From NCBI GenBank assembly GCA_036560485.1, contig DATBRC010000048.1:1-64000 (forward strand): a DNA stretch of 64,000 nucleotides, in the 5' to 3' direction. Made by a program: the position numbers and the translations under genes. The notes below the pieces were generated by a model that was given only the letters and a program-made list of their open reading frames with translations, was not told where the DNA came from and ran no database searches. Source of the DNA: DATBRC01 sp036560485. GTDB taxonomy: Bacteria; Pseudomonadota; Gammaproteobacteria; Burkholderiales; Burkholderiaceae_D. Shown in pieces: positions 26,226-33,658 of this stretch; the first letter of the stretch is position 1; each line of letters opens with the position of its first letter.

Positions 26226-27590
26226 GTGAAAGATGATCCGAAAAAAAAGATCGATTTACCGATGCGTCGCCGTGCAGAAGCAACCTTGATGCACCAACAA
26301 AAGCTGAGGTCTCTGTCGATGACGGACTATGAGGTCCGCAAGCAATTTCACGAATTGCAAGTGAACCAGATCGAACTGGAGATGCAGAATAATGCACTCA
26401 ATGAATTGCAACATGCAAGACTGGAAATTGAAGCCGGTCTCAAGCGATATACCGAATTGTTTGATTTTGCGCCGGTTGGTTATGTAACACTGGACCGCGC
26501 CGGCACGCTTAGTGATATCAATTTAACCAGCGCCCAATTGCTGGGCCTTGATAGAGAACGGCTGGCCGGACGGCAACTTGGTTTTTTCGTCGGCGAAAAT
26601 TCTCAACAGAGATTCAAGAATTTTCTGTCGAATGTATTTGAAAGTAATGTCAAGGAATCGTGTGAGGTCGAGCTCATTCAGCATGACGGAAGCCGGTTCT
26701 TTGCCCAGATCGAGGCAATTGCGGACAAATACAAAGTCGCATGTCATGCTGTTTTAAAAGACATTACACAACGAAAAATTGCGGAAGAAGCAGTGATCAA
26801 GGCGCATGAGCAATTGGAAGCGCGCGTGGTCGAGCGTACAGCCGATCTTGTGTATGCCAATGAACAGCTGAAATTGGAAATTGAAGAAAGAAAGCGTGTC
26901 GAAGAAGAGTTGCGCCAATCGAAAGAACAATTGCGTCAGCTGACTATTCATCAGGAAAGCGTCAAGGAGGGCGAACGCAAGCGCATAGCGCGAGAAATTC
27001 ATGACGATCTGGGACAGAATTTACTGGCTTTGAGGATTGACGTATCGATGTTCCATGCACGTACCGCGAATGCTCATCCTAAGTTGCATGAAAGAGCGGG
27101 GGCTACTTTGCAGATTATCGATGCAACAATGAAGTCGATCAGGGCGATCATTAACAATTTGCGCCCCAGTACGCTGGATATCGGCTTGCAGGCTGCAATC
27201 GAATGGCAAGTGAAGGAGTTTGAACGACGCTCCGGAATCGGCTGCAAACTTTTAGTGGATAACAAAAACTTTGACTTTAGTTTGGACGATCATGTTGCAA
27301 CGGGGATTTTCCGGATTGTGCAAGAGTCACTGACGAATGTGAGCAGGCATGCCAATGCTAGCCAGGTCAATATTAAATTGCAGCGTGAGAAAGAAGGCCT
27401 TTTCCTGCAGGTGATCGATAACGGCGTCGGCATTCCGCAAGGTTGCAGAAGAAAAGCAAATTCATTCGGACTGATTGGCATGCAAGAGCGCGTCAGCCAA
27501 ATGGGCGGCGTATTGAGCGTGGCCAACATAGAGGAAGGTGGCGGGACCGCGCTGACCGTGTCGATTCCGATTGCTGCAGGTAATGCTTAA
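26226..27590 (+). CDS. PAS-domain sensor histidine kinase (HisKA_3)
   Basis: A 454-residue soluble kinase with a GTG start. The N-terminal about 70 residues are helical (RKQFHELQVNQIELEMQN). The PAS domain (residues about 75-190) starts YTELFDFAPVGYVTLD and ends HAVLKDITQRK. A coiled coil (about 195-245) leads to HisKA_3, with the phosphoacceptor His near residue 259 in REIHDDLGQNLLALR. The ATPase domain has GIFRIVQESLTNVSRHA, DNGVGIP and FGLIGMQERV. The kinase class pairs with NarL-type regulators, so the response regulator at 22737 is the natural partner. It starts 31 bases after the broken CheB-CheR gene. Confidence 0.93.
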   Translation: MKDDPKKKIDLPMRRRAEATLMHQQKLRSLSMTDYEVRKQFHELQVNQIELEMQNNALNELQHARLEIEAGLKRYTELFDFAPVGYVTLDRAGTLSDINLTSAQLLGLDRERLAGRQLGFFVGENSQQRFKNFLSNVFESNVKESCEVELIQHDGSRFFAQIEAIADKYKVACHAVLKDITQRKIAEEAVIKAHEQLEARVVERTADLVYANEQLKLEIEERKRVEEELRQSKEQLRQLTIHQESVKEGERKRIAREIHDDLGQNLLALRIDVSMFHARTANAHPKLHERAGATLQIIDATMKSIRAIINNLRPSTLDIGLQAAIEWQVKEFERRSGIGCKLLVDNKNFDFSLDDHVATGIFRIVQESLTNVSRHANASQVNIKLQREKEGLFLQVIDNGVGIPQGCRRKANSFGLIGMQERVSQMGGVLSVANIEEGGGTALTVSIPIAAGNA

Positions 27591-27694
27591 GCGTTCGCCT
27601 TCAAAGATGAAGTGACTTGATGCAGGTGATAGTTTTGGGTAGAGCGGAAATCAAAAATGAAGAATCGCTTGATGGATTCCCTATCCAAAAATAA

Positions 27695-27718
27695 CAAACC
27701 CCGCTGATGCGGGGTTTG
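27695..27718. terminator. Bidirectional terminator between converging genes
   Basis: A perfect 10-bp stem (CAAACCCCGC/GCGGGGTTTG) with a TGAT loop. On the minus strand the stem is followed by TTATTTTT, so it mainly serves the PEP-CTERM gene. It also lies at the end of the plus-strand signalling block. Confidence 0.88.
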
Positions 27719-27736
27719 CGTGCGTGATATTAAGAC

Positions 27737-28303
27737 TTAAAACTGACGACGGCGAGCTATTGCCAAACCGAACAATCCAAATGCCAGCAAAGCAAGGGTG
27801 GCTGGTTCAGGAACAGCATTAACAGTGATGTCATCTATTGTATAGAATTGGCCGCCAACAAAATCAATGCGATTAACGTTGTTAAACGTTACGTTAGCAA
27901 ATGTTTCAACGTTAGTGGTAATAGCAATCGGTCCCGAACTTCCAATTAGATTATTAAGGGAATCATAAGCATTAATCGTCACGGAAGAAGGTGCATTAAA
28001 TCCCCATCCTGCAAGCCACGCGCCATCGAAGCTGAACGCTGTAGTCGACGACATGGAGACTGGGCTAGTGCCAAAATTATCAACAATGCCATAGTTTCCG
28101 GAATGCGTTGGAGTGGAATAAGCCGGGAAATTATAAAGGTAGAAATCGCTCGACCACTGGAAACCACCGTAATTTGTTACCGCCGTATTCAGGCTGATAG
28201 CACTATCAGTGGTCAATCCTTCGAAATCCAATACAGTCGCATGTGCAGATAACGAGGTGCAAGCTACTGCAGCGGAGACAAGCAATGTTTTAAGAAATTT
28301 CAT
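27737..28303 (-). CDS. PEP-CTERM sorting-domain surface protein
   Basis: A 188-residue secreted protein. I chose the ATG at 28303 because AAAGGA lies eight bases upstream and a signal peptide follows (FLKTLLVSAAVACTSLSAHA). The middle is Ser/Thr/Asn-rich beta-sandwich-like (FSFDGAWLAGWGFNAPSSVTINAYD). The C-terminus has the PEP-CTERM signal: VPEPATLALLAFGLFGLAIARRRQF is VPEP, a hydrophobic helix and an Arg cluster. An exosortase would cleave this signal. PEP-CTERM proteins accompany exopolysaccharide production, which fits the locus at the window start. No exosortase gene is in the window. Confidence 0.92.
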   Translation of the reverse strand: MKFLKTLLVSAAVACTSLSAHATVLDFEGLTTDSAISLNTAVTNYGGFQWSSDFYLYNFPAYSTPTHSGNYGIVDNFGTSPVSMSSTTAFSFDGAWLAGWGFNAPSSVTINAYDSLNNLIGSSGPIAITTNVETFANVTFNNVNRIDFVGGQFYTIDDITVNAVPEPATLALLAFGLFGLAIARRRQF

Positions 28304-28570
28304 GAAAAATCCTTTTTTTGAATAAGTAATAATGTAGAGCAATATATGTGCCAAAAATAAATTTTTCTTAAAATCAATTACTTATGCAATATGTCAATGT
28401 ATTTAGCTTGTTGAATGTAAAGTATTTCGACAATGCTTTTGTGATTGTTTTTCGCAATCTACTCTAGTTCTGTGTGGGGAGTGCGGGACAGATAATAAGC
28501 GGTAAACCAGAGGCGTCGGCAAAAGGAGTACTAAGACTGTGACTGTTCGTCTATTTGCACTTTGCACAAA

Positions 28571-30355
28571 TTAACTATGCAGGGATGTTGTGACCTTCAA
28601 TATTTCTTCTGCAGTCGTCACGCCTTCAATAATTTTATAGGCACCGGCGATGCGTAACGGTTTCATTCCATCGCTGATGCTTTGCTGCTTCAATTGATGA
28701 ATATCGGTTTCAGCTTGAATCATTTTTGAAAAACTCTGCGATACCGTCAATAGCTCATACAAACCGGTACGTCCGCGAAATCCTGTTTGACGGCATTCCG
28801 GACAACCGACCGGCCGATATATTTTTGCGGGCTTGGAAATATCCCATCCTTCCGATAAATTACTCCATACCGTATCGAGTATCTCGCCATCCGGTTTTTT
28901 GCAATGTGTACAGAGCGTGCGCACCAAGCGTTGCGCCATGATGCCGATCAACGTGGTTTCCAGCAAGTAATAGGGCACGCCCAATTCCAGCAAACGCATG
29001 ACTGCTGATGGTGCATCGTTGGTGTGCAAGGTCGACAGTACCAGGTGGCCGGTCAATGCCGCTTGGATCGCCATCTCGGCAGTTTCCAGATCACGGATCT
29101 CACCGATCATGATGATGTCCGGATCTTGTCGCATCAAAGCGCGTATGCCGTCGGCGAACGAAAGGTCAATCCCTTGCTGCACCTGCATTTGATTAAATGA
29201 TGCTTCGACCATTTCAATCGGATCTTCCACCGTACAGACATTCACTTCGGAAGTGGCAAGTGCTTTCAATGTGGTGTAAAGCGTTGTGGTCTTTCCCGAT
29301 CCGGTTGGACCGGTTACCAAAATGATGCCGTGCGGGCGTTGGGTCAAACTATTCCAGCGCGCAGCATCATCTATAGGAAAGCCAAGTTCCGGCAAGGTCT
29401 TCACGATGACTTCCGGATCGAAAATTCGCATGACCAATTTTTCGCCGAAAGCAGTGGGTAACGTCGATAGTCGTAATTCGATTTCCTGGCCATCCGGCGT
29501 ACGTGTCTTGATGCGGCCATCCAATGGACGACGTTTTTCAATGATATCCATGCGCCCCAATAGCTTGATGCGAGCGGTCATCGCAATCATCACTACGGCA
29601 GGAACTTGATATACCTGATGCAAGATGCCGTCGATACGGAAACGAATTACACTGAAGTCGCGTTTCGGTTCCAGATGAATGTCGGATGCGCGTTGCTCGA
29701 ATGCGTATTGCCACAGCCAATCGACGATATTGATGATGTGCTGGTCATTGGCATCGACTTGCTTGTTGCTGTTGCCGAGTTCGACCAGTTGTTCGAAATT
29801 ATTGCGTAATGCGAGGTCCTGTCCATTGGATTTATGGGCGCCCTTGATTGATTTGGCAAGCGTAAAAAACTGTGCGGTGTATTGCGCAATCTCGAGCGGA
29901 TTGGCGATGACCAGCTTGATATTCTTGCGCGAAATCCGCGCGATCTCCATTTCCCATTCGGCGATAAATGGATTGGCAGTCGCCACCACCAAATCGGTTT
30001 GCGTCAGTTCGATTGGCAGGATTTGGAAACGCGATGCATACGACGCTGACATCACGTCGGCAACTTTAGTGAAATCGATTTTAAGCGGATCAATTCGATA
30101 AAAAGGCAGTTTGACTTTGCCGGCCATCCATTCGGTCAGCCAGTCGAGCGTGAGCACCTTGTGCGGAGGGAATGCCGATTTCAGTTTTGCTTGTGCGAGT
30201 GCAGTCAAAGGATGCATGCCGCCTGTCGCATTTTTCAAAATGGCTTGCGCCTGGTTGAAGTGCGCTTTGACATCGGCTTTTTCGACAAGTCCATCTGCCA
30301 ATAGCCAGGTGAAGATTTGCTGCATGTCTAATACTTTGGGCACGGCTTTGTTCAT
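28571..30355 (-). CDS. GspE/PilB-family secretion or pilus ATPase
   Basis: I chose the ATG at 30355 (594 residues). The N-terminal T2SSE/MshEN-like domain covers residues about 60-190. The RecA-like ATPase (about 215-570) has Walker A GPTGSGKTTTLY, an Asp box near TVEDPIE, Walker B IIMIGEIRDLETAEMA and a His box in HLVLSTLHTNDA. A CTHC...CPEC zinc site lies near residues 495-535. It would power a type II secretion or type IV pilus machine. No gspF, pilC or pilin gene is nearby, so it is an orphan here, beside a PEP-CTERM gene. PilB, GspE and MshE cannot be told apart by eye. Confidence 0.9.
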   Translation of the reverse strand: MNKAVPKVLDMQQIFTWLLADGLVEKADVKAHFNQAQAILKNATGGMHPLTALAQAKLKSAFPPHKVLTLDWLTEWMAGKVKLPFYRIDPLKIDFTKVADVMSASYASRFQILPIELTQTDLVVATANPFIAEWEMEIARISRKNIKLVIANPLEIAQYTAQFFTLAKSIKGAHKSNGQDLALRNNFEQLVELGNSNKQVDANDQHIINIVDWLWQYAFEQRASDIHLEPKRDFSVIRFRIDGILHQVYQVPAVVMIAMTARIKLLGRMDIIEKRRPLDGRIKTRTPDGQEIELRLSTLPTAFGEKLVMRIFDPEVIVKTLPELGFPIDDAARWNSLTQRPHGIILVTGPTGSGKTTTLYTTLKALATSEVNVCTVEDPIEMVEASFNQMQVQQGIDLSFADGIRALMRQDPDIIMIGEIRDLETAEMAIQAALTGHLVLSTLHTNDAPSAVMRLLELGVPYYLLETTLIGIMAQRLVRTLCTHCKKPDGEILDTVWSNLSEGWDISKPAKIYRPVGCPECRQTGFRGRTGLYELLTVSQSFSKMIQAETDIHQLKQQSISDGMKPLRIAGAYKIIEGVTTAEEILKVTTSLHS

Positions 30356-30536
30356 GAGCTTATAACCAGCAGTCTTGATTGGAGGGCGATGCCTGATGGT
30401 GCTATTTGGCAATGGATTTCCAAGCGTACCAGTTGTATGCCGTTTTGGTAAGTGTTAGCTGTGAATCTGTTGGTGTAGTGTGGTCTCTTTGCGCTCATTT
30501 CAAAAATGGCAAGCCTATATTAAGGAGGCTCTGAGT

Positions 30537-30572
30537 ATGAGCCGCACAGTACTTTACTTAGAGTTTCCTTAG
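30537..30572 (+). other. Mini-ORF of 11 codons with a perfect Shine-Dalgarno
   Basis: AAGGAGG at 30522-30528 is followed eight bases later by ATG and the short frame MSRTVLYLEFP, then TAG. It overlaps the 3' end of the opposing gene. It may be a leader peptide, a gene remnant or chance. Confidence 0.25.
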
Positions 30573-31384
30573 GATTTGAGGCCATTCACCCATGCTTTGG
30601 TGGGCAGCTTGGTGGCAGCGTTGATGTGTGCCGCCGTGTCATATAGCGCGGTGAAGTCAAGCGCCGGTGCAGATTTGAACGCAATGGCGACAACATTGCC
30701 CTGATGGACCTCGGGCAGGCACAACACCTGATCAAAAGCAAAGCGCATCGCTTTCAGATTTTTTGCAAAACTGGGATGGTCGCCAAACAAGTTGACGGTC
30801 ATGATGCCATCGGGTTTCAGGCAGGCTGCGCAGGCCAGATAAAACTCCGCCGTATCCAGCACCGGACCACGCGCCGTTGCATCGTACAAATCCACTTGCA
30901 GGGCGTCGATCGTTTCGACATTGGCACTATCCATCACATAGTCCAGTGCATCCATTTCAAGAACGGACAAGCGATCGTCATTGGGCGGCAGTTTGAACAT
31001 GACTTCGCAGATTGCAATCACGGCAGGATTCAGTTCAATTGCAGTGACTTGTGTTTGCGGAAAATGGCGATAGCAGAATTTTGTCAACGCGCCAGTGCCG
31101 AGTCCCAGTTGCACGATATGTTCAGGTTGATCGATGAACAGCATCCACGCCATCATCTGCTGCGCATATTCGAGCTCCAGCCAATCCGGTTTGCGCAGTC
31201 GCATCGCGCCTTGTACCCACTCGGTGCCGAAATGCAGAAAGCGCACGCCATCCTCTTCAGAAATCGTGACGGGTGCGTACTTGGGCTTGCGTGATGGCTT
31301 GAGCGCATCATCCGATTTTTTATCCTTGCCGGGACCTTGCTTTTTGTTGGCTTGCGCTTCAATGGATTTGCGTTTGATCAGCAT
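30569..31384 (-). CDS. Spermidine-synthase-like protein
   Basis: A 271-residue Rossmann-fold protein read from the ATG at 31384; a TTG 33 bases upstream is the other choice. After a basic N-terminal tail come YAPVTISEEDGVRFLHFG and QMMAWMLFID. The cofactor loop is VQLGLGTGALTKFCY near residue 115, followed by VTAIELNPAVI and VLEMDALDYV. This resembles the polyamine synthase family, but the catalytic Asp signature of true spermidine synthases (DGG/GGGDG) is changed to GLGTG. The substrate may therefore differ. It lies directly after the deoxyinosine glycosylase gene on the same strand. Confidence 0.75.
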   Translation of the reverse strand: MLIKRKSIEAQANKKQGPGKDKKSDDALKPSRKPKYAPVTISEEDGVRFLHFGTEWVQGAMRLRKPDWLELEYAQQMMAWMLFIDQPEHIVQLGLGTGALTKFCYRHFPQTQVTAIELNPAVIAICEVMFKLPPNDDRLSVLEMDALDYVMDSANVETIDALQVDLYDATARGPVLDTAEFYLACAACLKPDGIMTVNLFGDHPSFAKNLKAMRFAFDQVLCLPEVHQGNVVAIAFKSAPALDFTALYDTAAHINAATKLPTKAWVNGLKS

Positions 31385-31424
31385 AAAGTTAAGAGTAGTT
31401 TGGAGGACGTGAAGCAATGATGGT

Positions 31425-31928
31425 TTAACAGGCGCTAATGATACCTTGCCAAGCGGCTAATTTCTGTTCAAACGACCATTGTGCATTAGCCGGGGATGAG
31501 GATGGCAAGATCAGTGTACGAAAGCCCGCATGTGCAAACTGCGGCTCAAATTTTCCCGATGTCTTGCCATTGAAACAAACGAGGTGAAGGTTAGGGCATT
31601 GGTGCTTCAGCATGGCAAAGTCATTTGCCTGTGCATTGCGTATCGCACTGTCAAGGCTGCCTTCGCGCGCGCAGACAGCAATCACATCCCATAGGCCGAT
31701 GTGATGATCCTGTAGCGCACGAAGCCGGTCAGGATAATCCAGTTTGCGTAAATCTTCACCAAGAACTGCGGAGAGCAAAGCCCAGAATTGATTACGCGGA
31801 TGCGCATAGTACTGCTGCGCCTGCAGTGATGCTTCGCCCGGAAAGCTACCCAATATCAAGATGCGGGTGTCAGCGTTTAACGATGGCGGAAGACCGGCCA
31901 ATAGCGGCTGTGAAGAATTCGATGGCAT
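31425..31928 (-). CDS. DNA-deoxyinosine glycosylase (UDG superfamily)
   Basis: About 167 residues from the ATG at 31928; in-frame ATGs further upstream (31955, 31976) are possible. It has the motif of the hypoxanthine-DNA glycosylase group of uracil-DNA glycosylases: ILILGSFPGEASL followed by YYAHPRNQFW (residues about 20-45). GLWDVIAVCAREGSLDSAI (residues about 75-95) follows, with LVCFNGKTSG and LPSSSPANA at the C-terminal catalytic end. It removes deaminated adenine (hypoxanthine) from DNA to start base excision repair. It is a housekeeping gene with no link to its neighbours. Confidence 0.85.
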   Translation of the reverse strand: MPSNSSQPLLAGLPPSLNADTRILILGSFPGEASLQAQQYYAHPRNQFWALLSAVLGEDLRKLDYPDRLRALQDHHIGLWDVIAVCAREGSLDSAIRNAQANDFAMLKHQCPNLHLVCFNGKTSGKFEPQFAHAGFRTLILPSSSPANAQWSFEQKLAAWQGIISAC

Positions 31929-32027
31929 AACGTAATGGTAATGAATGTGTTTCATCACAGGCATGCAATTACACAAGAAACAGCGCTACACTAGACGCTC
32001 TACCTTATCTTGCTGTGAGTTTTAATC

Positions 32028-32801
32028 ATGCCAGCTTTTTTCTTGCGTCGCTTAACCGGCCGAACCAGGACGCGGCGCGCCAATCGGCAACTCGGTGCGT
32101 TCTTGGCATTTGTTGCAGGTGCGGTCAATGCTGGCGGTTTTCTCGCTATTAAACAATATACATCGCACATGACGGGTATCGTTTCATCTGTTGCAGATAA
32201 TCTGATACTGGGCAATTTTCTTTTTGTGTTTTCCGGTTTGGGCGCATTGATTTCGTTTTTACTCGGCGCAGCGACCACCGCAATATTGATTAACTGGGCA
32301 CGGCATCGCAAGATGCATAGCGAATATGCATTATCACTTGCACTGGAAGCGCTGCTGCTGCTGGTATTCGGTTTTCTTGGCGCAAATCTCAACGCATTTA
32401 TGGTCGTATTTTTCCCGGCAACCGTCGTTGTGCTTTGTTACATCATGGGCTTGCAAAATGCGATCGTGACAAAAATCTCTCATGCTGAAATTCGCACGAC
32501 GCATGTCACGGGACTGGTCACCGATATCGGCATTGAACTGGGTAAACTGTTCTACTGGAACAAGACCCATACAGAAAAATCAGCAGAATTTGTGGCCGCA
32601 GATCGTGAAAGACTAGGCATTCATGCGGTATTTCTGATGATGTTTTTTGTTGGCGCTGTCATGGGAGCGCTTGGCTTCAAAGCATTTGGGTTCATCGCCA
32701 TTTTGCCGATCGCCTGCGCGCTGATGTTTCTGGCTTTTTTGCCGATTTTGGACGATATACTTTTTTATTCTCATTCGATGCGTGATCAAGACGAAAGGTA
32801 A
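32028..32801 (+). CDS. YoaK/DUF1275-family membrane protein
   Basis: A 257-residue integral membrane protein with about six hydrophobic segments. It has the DUF1275 signatures GAFLAFVAGAVNAGGFLAI (first helix), TSHMTGIVSSVADNL, and AIVTKISHAEIRTTHVTGLVTDIGIELG. The basic N-terminus (RRLTGRTRTRRANRQ) stays in the cytoplasm. The function of the family is not established; a transport role has been suggested from topology. The SDR gene follows three bases after its stop, so the two form an operon. Confidence 0.88.
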   Translation: MPAFFLRRLTGRTRTRRANRQLGAFLAFVAGAVNAGGFLAIKQYTSHMTGIVSSVADNLILGNFLFVFSGLGALISFLLGAATTAILINWARHRKMHSEYALSLALEALLLLVFGFLGANLNAFMVVFFPATVVVLCYIMGLQNAIVTKISHAEIRTTHVTGLVTDIGIELGKLFYWNKTHTEKSAEFVAADRERLGIHAVFLMMFFVGAVMGALGFKAFGFIAILPIACALMFLAFLPILDDILFYSHSMRDQDER

Positions 32802-32804
32802 CCG

Positions 32805-33560
32805 ATGGCAATGAAGAACAAGACAATCCTGATTACCGGCGGCAGCCGTGGAATAGGCGCAGCTGCCGCCCGGCTTGCGGCCGCACAAGGTTATGCAGTG
32901 TGTGTCAATTATGTGCATGACAAGGCCGCTGCTGATGAGGTTGTGCGCGCAATTGAAAAAAACGGTGGGCGTGCAATTGCAGTGGCGGCCGATGTGTCGT
33001 CTGAACCGGATGTGCTGCGGTTATTTAAAACAGTTGACGAGAAGTTGGGCACGATCAACGCATTGGTCAACAATGCCGGAATCCTGGCACAGCAGATGCG
33101 CGTCGATGAGATGGATGCCGTGCGTTTGAATCGTATCTTCACCACCAACATCACCGGAAGTTTTTTATGCGCGCGTGAAGCGGTGCGTCGCATGTCCACC
33201 AGGCACGGCGGTGCCGGTGGTGCAATTGTCAATCTCTCTTCGGCAGCAGCGCGTCTCGGCGCGCCGGGCGAATATGTGGATTACGCCGCCTCCAAAGGCG
33301 CAATCGATACCTTGACAATTGGACTGGCGAAAGAAGTCGCAGCAGAAGGTATTCGTGTCAATGCGGTAAGGCCCGGCATCATCGACACGGAAATCCATGC
33401 CAGCGGCGGCGAGCCCGGTCGCGTAGCACGGATCAAGGATTCCATTCCGATGAAACGCGGCGGTACGGCAATGGAAGTTGCCAATGTAATTTTGTGGTTG
33501 TTGTCGGAGGACGCGTCATATACGACCGGCGCATTGATCGATATCGCCGGTGGTAGATAA
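32805..33560 (+). CDS. SDR-family NAD(P)-dependent oxidoreductase
   Basis: A 251-residue classical short-chain dehydrogenase. Cofactor motif TGGSRGIG lies near residue 11 and NNAG near 90. The catalytic Ser is in IVNLSSAAA near residue 144, and Tyr and Lys are in YVDYAASKGA near 157-161. RVNAVRPGIIDTEIH and the closing TGALIDIAGGR are typical. The family reduces or oxidises carbonyls and alcohols, often as a 3-oxoacyl-ACP reductase-like tetramer; the substrate is unknown. It is co-transcribed with the DUF1275 gene. Confidence 0.92.
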   Translation: MAMKNKTILITGGSRGIGAAAARLAAAQGYAVCVNYVHDKAAADEVVRAIEKNGGRAIAVAADVSSEPDVLRLFKTVDEKLGTINALVNNAGILAQQMRVDEMDAVRLNRIFTTNITGSFLCAREAVRRMSTRHGGAGGAIVNLSSAAARLGAPGEYVDYAASKGAIDTLTIGLAKEVAAEGIRVNAVRPGIIDTEIHASGGEPGRVARIKDSIPMKRGGTAMEVANVILWLLSEDASYTTGALIDIAGGR

Positions 33561-33658
33561 CAGCGGGATGCCGTGACGCCAACTCGCATAGTCAATCATG
33601 GGCAACAGCATGGATTGACGCCTTCAAGGCATTCTCGCATGAGCGCGGTATTGCGCTC

